Positions 17,193 through 26,655 of a DNA stretch of 33,409 bases are shown here, piece after piece. Position numbers and translations under genes: made by a program. This stretch comes from Candidatus Poribacteria bacterium (GTDB lineage Bacteria > Poribacteria > WGA-4E > WGA-3G). The notes under the pieces are model-generated. The model saw only the letters and a list, made by a program, of their open reading frames with translations. It did no database searches and had not been told where the DNA came from. Within the stretch, counting starts at the first letter, position 1. Each line of letters begins with the position of its first letter. The stretch covers positions 1-33,409 of the forward strand of contig VXOP01000074.1 in NCBI GenBank assembly GCA_009839975.1, written 5' to 3'.

Positions 17193-18881
17193 ATGGCTAT
17201 TCTTGAATTAGTTCTCGGTATTTTTCCTGCAATCAAAGCGATTATCATCGCCATAATTCCCCTTGGCTTTCTCATATTCATACATGAGCTGGGCCACTTC
17301 CTCGCAGCAAAAAAATCAGGTATTAAGGTCAACACTTTCTCAATCGGATTCGGACCAAGAATCGTAGGGTATATGTATAAAGGGACAGAATACAGGCTCT
17401 CTTGGTTACCCTTTGGTGGATATGTACAAATGGAGGGAGAGAATCCAAATGAACAGACTGGTGCAGAGGGTGAATTCGCAAGTGCATCTTTGGGTAAACG
17501 CGCGTTCGTTGTTATTGCTGGACCCGCTGTGAATCTACTGTTCGGTGTATTAGCATATTGGATCGTCTTCAGTGTCGGTATCAACGCGGGGACTATAGGG
17601 TTAATCAACGGTTTGACAGGACAAGCTATCGGTTTGGATCAGAAGGGTGTTAAAATCGGGATGATGGCTGACCACAGTCCTGCCCTTGCCGCAGGTGTGA
17701 TGTCCGACGACACGATTATTTCTCTAAACGGAGAAGCAATTCCAAACGATGCCAGATTCCGAGAGTTAGTAATGCTTAACCCTGAAAAAGAATTGGAACT
17801 TGTTGTGGAACGAGAGGGCAGTCTGAAAACTCTCACTGTCGTACCTGATGCCATCCCCGATACAATCGGAGACAGTGATGGCATTCTTCATGTGAGTTTT
17901 AAATACGACACGATTGTAAAACAAATTGACCCGGATAGCTCAGCAGAAAAGGCAGGGTTAATAGTCGGTGACCAGATCGAATCCATTAACGGACAGAGTA
18001 TATACAATACACCGTATTTTGGACCGAGAATCTGGAGCGACACAGCGAATTGGATTGATGAGAAATACCGGAGCATCTATGAGGAAATCAATGAAAATAA
18101 AGATGTCGTTACACTGGGAGTCCGACGCGACGAAGAGAAACTTACGTTCAAGCTTCCTGTGGAATGGGACCTGAAAGCAAAAGTTGTGGAAAAAAGCACC
18201 GCCCATAAGGCTGGTATAAGAACGGGGGATATACTCACTACATTTAATGGACAGACGGTTGACAGTAAATCACTCTATTCTCAGATTGAAGCAGCGGCTG
18301 ATATGCCAGTAACGCTCGGATTCATACGAGATGGAACGTTAAGAACATATACCATATCTCCCGAAGATAAATCAAAATCGGATACAGATGGAACTTTTTA
18401 CGGTATAATATGGAACAATTCTCTGAGCGGTATGTTGTTAAAAAGGCAAGAAATACCGACACAATACTATAGTCTTATAGGTGCTTTTAACAACGGTGTG
18501 AAAACCAGCTGGCTTACTTGCACAGCAATCGTACGCATCTTAAAAAAGTTGTTTGAGGGGGAAGTGAAACCTAATGATCTTGCTGGCGCAGTAGGAATTG
18601 CAACTATGACAAATACGATGTTTGAAAACGTCGGTTTAAACAGTCTTCTCTTTTTCATCGGTTTCATCAGTATCAATCTTGCGATCGTAAATCTATTACC
18701 GATCCCAATTGCTGATGGGGGCCATCTACTATTCTTTACTTTGGAGAAAATTCGCGGCCGTCCCATACCACTCAAAGCACAGGCAATAATACAGCAGGTA
18801 ACCGTTATCCTTATCATCGCATTGTTCATATATATCACTTGGTATGACGGACTAAGACTATTCCATAGTTTGCGGAATTGA
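17193..18881 (+). CDS. rseP: RIP metalloprotease RseP with apparently three PDZ domains
   Basis: HELGHFLAAKKSGIKVNTFSIGFGP; PDZ-like segments SPALAAGVMSDDTIISLNGE, SSAEKAGLIVGDQIESINGQ, STAHKAGIRTGDILTTFNGQ; C-terminal NLLPIPIADGGH. Confidence 0.93.
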   Translation: MAILELVLGIFPAIKAIIIAIIPLGFLIFIHELGHFLAAKKSGIKVNTFSIGFGPRIVGYMYKGTEYRLSWLPFGGYVQMEGENPNEQTGAEGEFASASLGKRAFVVIAGPAVNLLFGVLAYWIVFSVGINAGTIGLINGLTGQAIGLDQKGVKIGMMADHSPALAAGVMSDDTIISLNGEAIPNDARFRELVMLNPEKELELVVEREGSLKTLTVVPDAIPDTIGDSDGILHVSFKYDTIVKQIDPDSSAEKAGLIVGDQIESINGQSIYNTPYFGPRIWSDTANWIDEKYRSIYEEINENKDVVTLGVRRDEEKLTFKLPVEWDLKAKVVEKSTAHKAGIRTGDILTTFNGQTVDSKSLYSQIEAAADMPVTLGFIRDGTLRTYTISPEDKSKSDTDGTFYGIIWNNSLSGMLLKRQEIPTQYYSLIGAFNNGVKTSWLTCTAIVRILKKLFEGEVKPNDLAGAVGIATMTNTMFENVGLNSLLFFIGFISINLAIVNLLPIPIADGGHLLFFTLEKIRGRPIPLKAQAIIQQVTVILIIALFIYITWYDGLRLFHSLRN

Positions 18882-18902
18882 TAAAACAGAATAGGAATCT
18901 CC

Positions 18903-19607
18903 ATGACAAAAGATGCCATCAAAGAGGAATACTTGCAGCTTGCAGCAACGGTGAGGGAACACGTGGAAGAACAACTTCAACTCGGTCTGTTTGAAGCAGA
19001 AATAACCGAAACTGAACAGAAATCTCAATATGCAGACTTGAATTTAACTGCATTGGATGCAGATGCACAAAGTTGCGTAAAATGTGGTTTGCATCAAGGA
19101 AGAAATACCGTAGTCTTCGGAGTTGGTAATCCAGATGCTGATCTGATGTTTGTCGGTGAAGCACCAGGAGCAGATGAGGATAGACAAGGAGAACCCTTTG
19201 TCGGAAGAGCGGGACAATTGCTCACAAGAATAATAGAAGCAATGCAATTGACTCGCGACGACGTGTATATTGCAAATGTACTTAAATGTCGTCCACCAGA
19301 TAACAGAAATCCTGCACCAGATGAAGTAGAAACATGCAGCCCCTATCTACTACGACAGATTGAATTAATCCAACCGAAAGTAATTGTCACGCTCGGTAAT
19401 TTTTCTGCCAAGATGTTGCTTGACACGAAAACAGGGATTACGGCACTTCGTGGAAAATTCTATGAATATGCTTATGCTAAACAAGATGCTCATGTCCCCG
19501 TTGTCATGCCGACCTATCACCCAGCATATCTACTTCGTAACCCAAACGCAAAAAAAGATGTTTGGGAAGATATGCAACAAGTTATGACGTATTTAGAGCA
19601 AAACTGA
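18903..19607 (+). CDS. family 4 uracil-DNA glycosylase
   Basis: [65 protein letters not shown]. Confidence 0.92.
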   Translation: MTKDAIKEEYLQLAATVREHVEEQLQLGLFEAEITETEQKSQYADLNLTALDADAQSCVKCGLHQGRNTVVFGVGNPDADLMFVGEAPGADEDRQGEPFVGRAGQLLTRIIEAMQLTRDDVYIANVLKCRPPDNRNPAPDEVETCSPYLLRQIELIQPKVIVTLGNFSAKMLLDTKTGITALRGKFYEYAYAKQDAHVPVVMPTYHPAYLLRNPNAKKDVWEDMQQVMTYLEQN

Positions 19608-19785
19608 CAAACACACTGTGTAGCGTAAGAACAACATTTGTCTATGGTAGAATATGGAGTTATTTACACAGTCAACAACGGCAGAATACGCGTATGGTAT
19701 TCTGCATTGATTAGGATATCGCACCTACCGGGGTATGATGTGTGTAATTATTTTCATTTTTCACCATAAACGGAAAAACAGCAGC

Positions 19786-22302
19786 ATGACTTATGCAAAC
19801 GTTGCCTTCCCTATTGCGGTCAATAGACTGTTTACCTATACAATCCCAGAAAGCTTATTGAATGTTGTGAAACCGGGAGTACGCGTCTTAGCCTCTTTTC
19901 ACGGTAGTAAGCAGGAAGGGGTCGTTGTAGAAAGGATAGAAGAGACCGATCTACCAGCTGATATAATAAAACCAATTGCTGATTGTCTTGATGAGATTCC
20001 CACATATTCCCATGAGCTGCTTACGCTAACAAAGTGGATGGCAGATTACTATCTATCATCATGGGGAAACGCACTTTTCTGTGCCGTTCCCGCAGCTGTA
20101 CGGAATAAGAAACTACAATTGGTTCAACTCTGTCCTGATTATAAACCGCCTATAGGAAAAAACCAGAAAAGGATTGTCACTGCATTGGAAGCAGGAGGAC
20201 CACTTTCCATAAATCAACTGGCACAAGAAACTGACTTGAGCCTTCAACGTCTACAAACGACAATTAGAACACTACGAGATAGAGGCGTTATTGAACTGAC
20301 GGTTACACATAAACCTAAAGCGAATGCCAAGACGACTAATGTTGCCACATTGGCTTTACCGACCGAAGATATTGAAGCAGAGATTGAAAAGCTCACATCG
20401 GGGGAAGATGGGTATGGCAATTCAATAGATGATAAAGGGAAAATCACACCCCACGCAGCAGATATTAAACATGCTAAACTTCTACAAATCTTGCTTAATG
20501 AAGGTGTTCCTGTTGCGACATCTGACCTCACGAAACGCACAAAAACAAACTTATCTCTCCTTCGTACGCTTGAGCGGCGCGGATTTGTCAAAATTACACG
20601 TGCTGCAGTAGTGCGGAATCCGCTCAGTTCGCAATCTGTTGTACCAACGCATCCGCACGAATTAAATCCAGCACAGTTAGAAGCATTCACTGAAATTAGC
20701 AACGCACTTGAAATAGAAGATAATTCCATACAGACTCATCTACTTCATGGAGTCACAGGAAGCGGTAAAACTGAGATTTATATGCGGGTTATGGCACAGA
20801 TACTTGAAACAGGAAAATCGGTCATCGTGCTTGTGCCGGAAATATCGCTTACACCTCAAACTGCCTCAAGATTTATTGGACGTTTCGGGGAACGGATTGC
20901 TGTTCTTCATAGTCGTCTCAGTGTCGGTGAACGTTTTGATCAGTGGTATCGTATACACAACGGGGATGCTGACATCGTTATAGGTCCACGTTCAGCAGTC
21001 TTTGCTCCGGTAAAGGACCTCGGTTTATTGATAATGGACGAAGAGCATTCTGACTCATATAAATCCGATACGTCCCCCCGTTATCACGCAAGGGAAGTAG
21101 CAAAGAAACGTGCAGAAATTGCAAAATGTCCACTCATTCTTGGCAGTGCTACTCCCTCACTTGAAAGCTATTATCAAGCAAAGCAGGATAGGTACAAACT
21201 TCTAAGTCTGCCAACGCGCGTACTGGGTAGGAAGATGCCGGATGTTCATATCGTAGATATGCGGGATGAACTCAAAAACGGAAATAGGTCTATCCTCTCT
21301 GAATGCCTGAAATTCGCTATTGCGGAACGACTTCTAATTCAGGAACAGGTGATACTTTTTCTTAATCGACGGGGACATTCCAGCTATGTTTTCTGTCGCA
21401 GTTGTGGTTATGCAGAGAGATGTGAAAACTGCTCAATCTCACTCACTTTCCATTTTGAATCTAAGAAGTTGGTGTGTCATCATTGTGGTCATAGACGCGA
21501 AACCCACTCATCTTGTCCCGAATGTGATAGTCCAGCAATAGATTATTTTGGCAGGAAAGGATTCGGAACCGAAACTGTGGAAAGGGAAATACAGAAACTG
21601 TTTCCAGATGCACATGTGAAAAGGTTTGATGCGGATTCTACTGCAAAGAAGAACGCGCATGAACAGATTCTAACTGCATTCGAAAAACAGGACATTGACA
21701 TCCTTATCGGAACACAGATGATCGCAAAAGGGTTAGACTTTCCGAACGTGACACTTGTTGGGGTTGTCGTTGCGGATACGGCACTTAATCTACCGGACTT
21801 CCGAGCGAGTGAAAACACGTTCAGTTTGCTGACACAAGTTGCGGGACGTTCGGGACGTGCAGATACTGCGGGTGAAGTTATCATTCAGACCTATATGCCT
21901 GAGCATTATTGCATTTCGGCTGTAAAGAAACACGATTACATTGACTTCTATGAAAAAGAGGTGGAAGCCAGAAGTCCGCTACAGTATCCTCCATTTTCTC
22001 ACATGGGAACTTTGCTGCTTCGCGGCAAGAATGAAAATGAAGTCATTGATACTGCAAACATCATGAGCAATCATCTTGACATATTACAGACTGAACAGTT
22101 TCCGGATATAAAAGTATTGGGTCCAGCTCCTGCGCCTCTATCAAGAATTGATGGAAAGTTCCGATGGCACTTCTTGTTCCGTTGTAGACAGGTGGAAAAA
22201 TTATCTCAACTTCTACGGTGTGTGAACGATGATGTGCTACCTGAAATAAAATCAAAGACAGTTGAATGCATTATGGATATTGACCCAACCAATACCTTGT
22301 GA
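19786..22302 (+). CDS. priA: primosomal protein N' (PriA helicase)
   Basis: GVTGSGKTEIY, DEEHSDSYKSDTSPRYHARE, Zn-binding CRSCGYAERCENC/CHHCGHRRETHSSCPEC, GTQMIAKGLDFPNVTLVGVV, QVAGRSGRA. Start set at MTYANVAFPIAVNRLFTY. Confidence 0.95.
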   Translation: MTYANVAFPIAVNRLFTYTIPESLLNVVKPGVRVLASFHGSKQEGVVVERIEETDLPADIIKPIADCLDEIPTYSHELLTLTKWMADYYLSSWGNALFCAVPAAVRNKKLQLVQLCPDYKPPIGKNQKRIVTALEAGGPLSINQLAQETDLSLQRLQTTIRTLRDRGVIELTVTHKPKANAKTTNVATLALPTEDIEAEIEKLTSGEDGYGNSIDDKGKITPHAADIKHAKLLQILLNEGVPVATSDLTKRTKTNLSLLRTLERRGFVKITRAAVVRNPLSSQSVVPTHPHELNPAQLEAFTEISNALEIEDNSIQTHLLHGVTGSGKTEIYMRVMAQILETGKSVIVLVPEISLTPQTASRFIGRFGERIAVLHSRLSVGERFDQWYRIHNGDADIVIGPRSAVFAPVKDLGLLIMDEEHSDSYKSDTSPRYHAREVAKKRAEIAKCPLILGSATPSLESYYQAKQDRYKLLSLPTRVLGRKMPDVHIVDMRDELKNGNRSILSECLKFAIAERLLIQEQVILFLNRRGHSSYVFCRSCGYAERCENCSISLTFHFESKKLVCHHCGHRRETHSSCPECDSPAIDYFGRKGFGTETVEREIQKLFPDAHVKRFDADSTAKKNAHEQILTAFEKQDIDILIGTQMIAKGLDFPNVTLVGVVVADTALNLPDFRASENTFSLLTQVAGRSGRADTAGEVIIQTYMPEHYCISAVKKHDYIDFYEKEVEARSPLQYPPFSHMGTLLLRGKNENEVIDTANIMSNHLDILQTEQFPDIKVLGPAPAPLSRIDGKFRWHFLFRCRQVEKLSQLLRCVNDDVLPEIKSKTVECIMDIDPTNTL

Positions 22303-22371
22303 TATAATATAAGATACGAATGGATTACAGATAAGAATTATAACGCACCAAAACAGAGGAATTTATTTTTT

Positions 22372-23325
22372 ATGGGAAATCGGATATTTGAAAAGCTTGA
22401 AAACACTGACCTTCTTGCGGAGAGTCCTATTCTCGTTTTTGCTGCTGACCCACTTGCATCAGCAGGCATTAAAGGACTCGGTCAAGTCCAGCATCCAAAA
22501 CCGCACTATAGAACTCACGCAGAGTTTTTACAGTTGCAGCGTGATCTAACGGCTGATGGACAACTTGATGGACTTCTCATGACCCCCGCAGATGCTGAGA
22601 TATTGGCACTTGATGAGAATCTTTTTGAGGATACACCTATCACACCAATTGTTAGAATGAACTCTGAAACAGCTATCTGGAATCCACGTTTTGGTGTCTA
22701 TACATCACGTCCCTCAATGCCATTTCAGACCGTTTTTCCCGAAGACATGCAGCGGTATTGTGAAAACCTTATCGGACCAGCATTGGATTGTCGTGTCAGT
22801 TTAGGTTTATATTCAATAACCCTTAATAATGATCCACTTGTTGACGAAAAAATGTTGCAATCATACATACAATTTGCCCACGTTGTCGGTGAGATAGAAG
22901 GATTTGATCATCTATTAGAAGTGTTTTTGCCGAATGTTAAACTACCGGGAATGGATGAAGAGAAACGTGGTATGTATGTGGCTGATTCAATTGTCCGAAC
23001 GATGAGTTATCTACGAAGACACCAACGACCACGTTTTATTAAAACTGCGTATACCACTGCAGAAGTTTGGCGTGAGTTATGTCAATTTGATACAACACTT
23101 GTGATCGGTGCGCTGGGAGGTCCGCGTCAAAACGCGCGAAGTACCTTTGCTCTTGCACAGAATGTTGTTCAGAACGGGGGACGTGCAATCCTATTCGGAC
23201 GCACAATTTTCGGTGAGGATGACCCGATCAGTTTCGTGCAATGCCTACGACGTGTGTTAGATGGTGAACATGATGCGCAGACAGCACATGCGGAATACCA
23301 GAAACTACTCCGGACCAAAATTTAG
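22372..23325 (+). CDS. class I aldolase-like (DhnA/DeoC/LacD-type TIM barrel) protein
   Basis: FIKTAYT (candidate Schiff-base lysine) and IGALGGPRQNARSTFALAQNVVQNGGRAILFGRTIF resemble class I aldolase phosphate-binding strands. Confidence 0.5.
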   Translation: MGNRIFEKLENTDLLAESPILVFAADPLASAGIKGLGQVQHPKPHYRTHAEFLQLQRDLTADGQLDGLLMTPADAEILALDENLFEDTPITPIVRMNSETAIWNPRFGVYTSRPSMPFQTVFPEDMQRYCENLIGPALDCRVSLGLYSITLNNDPLVDEKMLQSYIQFAHVVGEIEGFDHLLEVFLPNVKLPGMDEEKRGMYVADSIVRTMSYLRRHQRPRFIKTAYTTAEVWRELCQFDTTLVIGALGGPRQNARSTFALAQNVVQNGGRAILFGRTIFGEDDPISFVQCLRRVLDGEHDAQTAHAEYQKLLRTKI

Positions 23326-23455
23326 AAGATTATCGTTTAACTACAGATAAGGCTATCACTACCACATTGATAGTTGTTGTACCTTGTTTGGTAAAATAAT
23401 AGGACAGTTGACAGACACCGTCTTAATAGAATAATAGAATAAGGAAGGAAATACA

Positions 23456-23698
23456 ATGCATATCTCACCTGTTTATAGTGAAATAATTGATTTCATCGCG
23501 GCGGGGACGACACCACAAAATCTGGTTGATTTTTCCCCATCCGAAAAGGCAAAAGAACGTATGGCTGATCTTATTCATCGTGAGAAAACAACCGGGCTTA
23601 CTTCTGAAGAAACAGCGGAACTAAATCACTGTCTTCAACTTGAGCACTTAATGCGGCTTGCTAAATCCCGGGCAATACATTATTTGAAAAATGAGTAG
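23456..23698 (+). CDS. conserved small protein usually paired with HNH nuclease genes (putative antitoxin-like)
   Basis: YSEIIDFIAAGTTPQNLVDFSPSEKAKERMADLIHREKTTGLTSEETAELNHCLQLEHLMRLAKSRAIHYL; ATG of the HNH remnant overlaps its last codons. Confidence 0.6.
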   Translation: MHISPVYSEIIDFIAAGTTPQNLVDFSPSEKAKERMADLIHREKTTGLTSEETAELNHCLQLEHLMRLAKSRAIHYLKNE

Positions 23699-23798
23699 GA
23701 CTTACGTTTCTGTTGCTCTAAGACAGTTAGTCAAGAAACGAGCTAAAGGGGTGTGTGAATATTGTCCTATACACGAAGAGAATACACACTCAGGATAA
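23691..23798 (+). pseudogene. truncated HNH endonuclease N-terminus
   Basis: 35 aa MSRTYVSVALRQLVKKRAKGVCEYCPIHEENTHSG*: matches HNH-nuclease N-termini (ALRxxVxxRAxxxCEYC) but stops before the catalytic His-Asn-His region. Confidence 0.6.
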
Positions 23799-23812
23799 CT
23801 GAATTGCTCGTT

Positions 23813-24814
23813 TTACCGAGAACCAGTAACACCCACTGCTTTTCGGACCTTGCCTAAAACCCGCTTTGCGATATAACGCGCTTTTTCTGCACCTTCCTGA
23901 AGCACTTTTTCCAATTCAGCGCGATTATCCATCAGGGCATTATAACGTTCCCGTTGTGCCGAGAAAGTTGCCTCTAACAATACATAAAGTTCATTCTTCA
24001 TGTCGCCATACGCAAGACCACCATCAAGATAGAGTTGCCGTTTCTCCGCAATTGCATCAGCATCAGCAAAATGTTTGTAGATAGCGTAGATATTACATGC
24101 ATCCGGATCCTTCGGTTCTTCTGGACGTTTAGAATCCGTTACGATACGCATAACCTTTTTACGCACTTCGTTTGATGGGGCAAAAAACGGGACAACGTTG
24201 TTGTAACTCTTACTCATTTTCCTACCGTCAAGACCCGTGATAGTCATTACCTCTTTCCGAATGACTGCTTCTGGTACAACCAATACTTCACGATAGTTAT
24301 TATTGAAAGCGAGTGCGACATCTCGTGTAATCTCAAGATGTTGTTTTTGGTCGAATCCTACAGGGACAATGTGTGTGCCGAATAACAGTATATCTGCCGC
24401 CATCAGGACTGGGTAGGTATAGAGTCCAGCATTGATACCTTTATCTTCCTCTCGTCCTTCAGCAATATTCTCATCAATAAGCGTTTTATAAGCGTGTGCG
24501 CGATTGAGTAATCCCTTTGATGTAAAGCAGGACAATACCCAGGACAACTCAAACACTTCTGGTATATCAGATTGACGATAGAAAATCACACGCTCCGGGT
24601 CTAAACCGAGGGCTAACCATGTTGCTGCTACCTGATAGGTCAAATCGGTTAACTCTTTCTTGTCCTTTACGGTGGTTAAGGCGTGGTAATCAGCGATAAA
24701 GTAGAGTGCTTGATAATCTTCCGCAAGTTCCAACGCAGGTTTGATCATACCGAGATAGTTGCCGATATGCGGTTGACCTGTCGGTTTTATTCCTGTTAAA
24801 GCGATCTGTCTCAA
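23813..24814 (-). CDS. trpS: tryptophan-tRNA ligase
   Basis: LTGIKPTGQPHIGNYLGMI (HIGH), YFIADYHALTT, PVGFDQKQHLEITRD, GLDGRKMSKSYNN (KMSKS). Confidence 0.97.
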   Translation of the reverse strand: MRQIALTGIKPTGQPHIGNYLGMIKPALELAEDYQALYFIADYHALTTVKDKKELTDLTYQVAATWLALGLDPERVIFYRQSDIPEVFELSWVLSCFTSKGLLNRAHAYKTLIDENIAEGREEDKGINAGLYTYPVLMAADILLFGTHIVPVGFDQKQHLEITRDVALAFNNNYREVLVVPEAVIRKEVMTITGLDGRKMSKSYNNVVPFFAPSNEVRKKVMRIVTDSKRPEEPKDPDACNIYAIYKHFADADAIAEKRQLYLDGGLAYGDMKNELYVLLEATFSAQRERYNALMDNRAELEKVLQEGAEKARYIAKRVLGKVRKAVGVTGSR

Positions 24815-24868
24815 ATCTGTTCTCCTTTATTTTTGCCACAGTAATTATAACTTGTAGAAATAGAGATG

Positions 24869-25705
24869 TCAATCAAACCTACGGACAACGATTCTATCAT
24901 CCCTTTTCAAACCTAAACCTGTTTCGGCATTCCCCAAATTGATGGCGATTTCTAACAAACCAAAACTCCCAATAATAGCAAGCGGCTCACTAGGCTCGGA
25001 TTCTGCGTAAAAACTGTTTAATTTCGTAAGGGAAGTATCTCCTGCTCTAATTTCAAAATCAACGGAATCCGCATTAGAACCAGATGCTAACAAGAAAGAG
25101 GTAAGCATGTCTTCAGAGATGTTCGTTATTAAATTCCCGAAACTGTCTATTTTGATAATCTGACCTGTCAATGAATTATCAATAGTTTGTACTGTTGAAA
25201 CAGGAAACCGGACAAGGTCCTGAATCGGTGTCCCGAACTGCGACAACGCAACACCAAGCGATAGATGTGCAGCGACAGGAGAGAAGATATCTCTACCATG
25301 GAATGTATTACTCACTTGGGGTAATATGTAGGATGGGTTCTCTATGACTACCGATTTAGGTGTGTTCGTGTCATCTGTTTCAATGTCCTGCCATACACGA
25401 CTCAATACCCCGTTGTTAGCACAGACAAAGTAGGCTTTGTCTGTTTGACATACTATTGGTTGTCGGTCACTACCGACACCTGGATCAACAACGACAACAT
25501 GAATTGTGTTTTCTGGGAAATAGCGATATGCTGCTCGAATTGTGAAAGCTGCCTCATAGATGTCCTGAGGTGAAACAGAATGCGTTATATCTATAATCTT
25601 TACATCCGGATTGATACTTAAGATGACACCTTTCATTACACCGACATACACATCGCTGGTACCAAAGTCGGTTGTTAAGGTGATAATACGCGAAGATCTA
25701 TCCAT
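24869..25705 (-). CDS. SAM hydroxide adenosyltransferase (DUF62 family)
   Basis: IITLTTDFGTSDVYVGVMKGVILSINPDVKIIDITHSVSPQDI, VVVVDPGVGSDR, ANNGVLSRV, FHGRDIFSPVAAHL, IDSFGNLITNI. Confidence 0.92.
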   Translation of the reverse strand: MDRSSRIITLTTDFGTSDVYVGVMKGVILSINPDVKIIDITHSVSPQDIYEAAFTIRAAYRYFPENTIHVVVVDPGVGSDRQPIVCQTDKAYFVCANNGVLSRVWQDIETDDTNTPKSVVIENPSYILPQVSNTFHGRDIFSPVAAHLSLGVALSQFGTPIQDLVRFPVSTVQTIDNSLTGQIIKIDSFGNLITNISEDMLTSFLLASGSNADSVDFEIRAGDTSLTKLNSFYAESEPSEPLAIIGSFGLLEIAINLGNAETGLGLKRDDRIVVRRFD

Positions 25706-25724
25706 TTCTACACATCAAGTACTA

Positions 25725-26525
25725 TTACAGGTTTTCCTGCATCCAGGTGAAACTTTTCCGTTGACCGGTGCCATCGTTTTCTCGTCCTTCGTATTCACAA
25801 CACCAAACGCCATCATATCCGGCATCGCGCAAGCATCTGATGGCTTTTGCGAGATCAATTTCACCCTCACCGAGTGCTTCGCCACGGTAATTGCCGCGGG
25901 AACCTGTTCCATCCTTTAGATGTGTGTGTAGTGTAAAAGGTGCAATGATTTCATAATATCTGCCAACAGTTTCCAAATCATGTCCTGCCCACCGATAGTT
26001 CATAGTATCCATATTTGCCCCGACATGCTTTGAACCGACCTTTTCAAACAACTCTACTTGTAAGTCTCCATCGTTGGTAACAAGTCCGTGGTTGTCAACA
26101 GCTAAGTAAACATCATCTCTTTCAGCAAATTCCAGGCAACGCGTCAGACATTCAGCCATCGCTTCAACCCATCGGTCTTGCGGAACAGAATCTTTCATCG
26201 CGCCTCCCTCTGTGCGAAGAATAGATGTGCCAACCCGTTTTGCCAATCCCGCAATACGTTCCATCCGTTCAACTTGTTGCCGTATTGCTTCTTCTTCTAA
26301 CACAACAAAGTCGTTCCCAGCACCGAGTGCGGACACTTGTAGACCGTAGGATTCAACCAGTTCGCGCACCTTCTCCGCATTTTTTTCAGGATCGTCAGTA
26401 TCTGCGTTCCAGACAGTACCCACGGCTAATTCTACATAACCGAAACCAGTATCGCTTGTAAACTTAAGAAAATCCTCAAGTGAGTTGCCCGCGTAATTGT
26501 AATGAATAAGACCCAGTTTTGACAT
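25725..26525 (-). CDS. sugar phosphate isomerase/epimerase (xylose isomerase-like TIM barrel)
   Basis: FGYVELAVGTVW, VDNHGLVTNDGDL, VGANMDTMNYRWAGHD, HTHLKDGTG, GEIDLAKAIRCLRDAGYDGVWCCEYEG. Confidence 0.85.
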   Translation of the reverse strand: MSKLGLIHYNYAGNSLEDFLKFTSDTGFGYVELAVGTVWNADTDDPEKNAEKVRELVESYGLQVSALGAGNDFVVLEEEAIRQQVERMERIAGLAKRVGTSILRTEGGAMKDSVPQDRWVEAMAECLTRCLEFAERDDVYLAVDNHGLVTNDGDLQVELFEKVGSKHVGANMDTMNYRWAGHDLETVGRYYEIIAPFTLHTHLKDGTGSRGNYRGEALGEGEIDLAKAIRCLRDAGYDGVWCCEYEGRENDGTGQRKSFTWMQENL

Positions 26526-26556
26526 AATTGTATTCGTTCCTTTTAGAAAGAATCTT

Positions 26557-26586
26557 TTGCATTTTTGTTGGTTGTTATGCTATAAT
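26557..26586 (+). promoter_or_regulatory. sigma70-like promoter with extended -10 for mqnE-mqnA
   Basis: TTGCAT (26557-26562), 18-nt spacer, TGCTATAAT (TATAAT 26581-26586). Confidence 0.65.
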
Positions 26587-26655
26587 ACCTTTATTATTAC
26601 ACAACTGTCAAGTAGTTTTTTGAAACATTATAATAGACACAAGGTATTGATCACA

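Noticed and set aside
26557-26655. N-terminal extension of MqnE in the supplied ORF
   Set aside because: The extension overlaps the promoter and lacks family similarity; MqnE homology begins near MENFNLFTDPRL at 26656.
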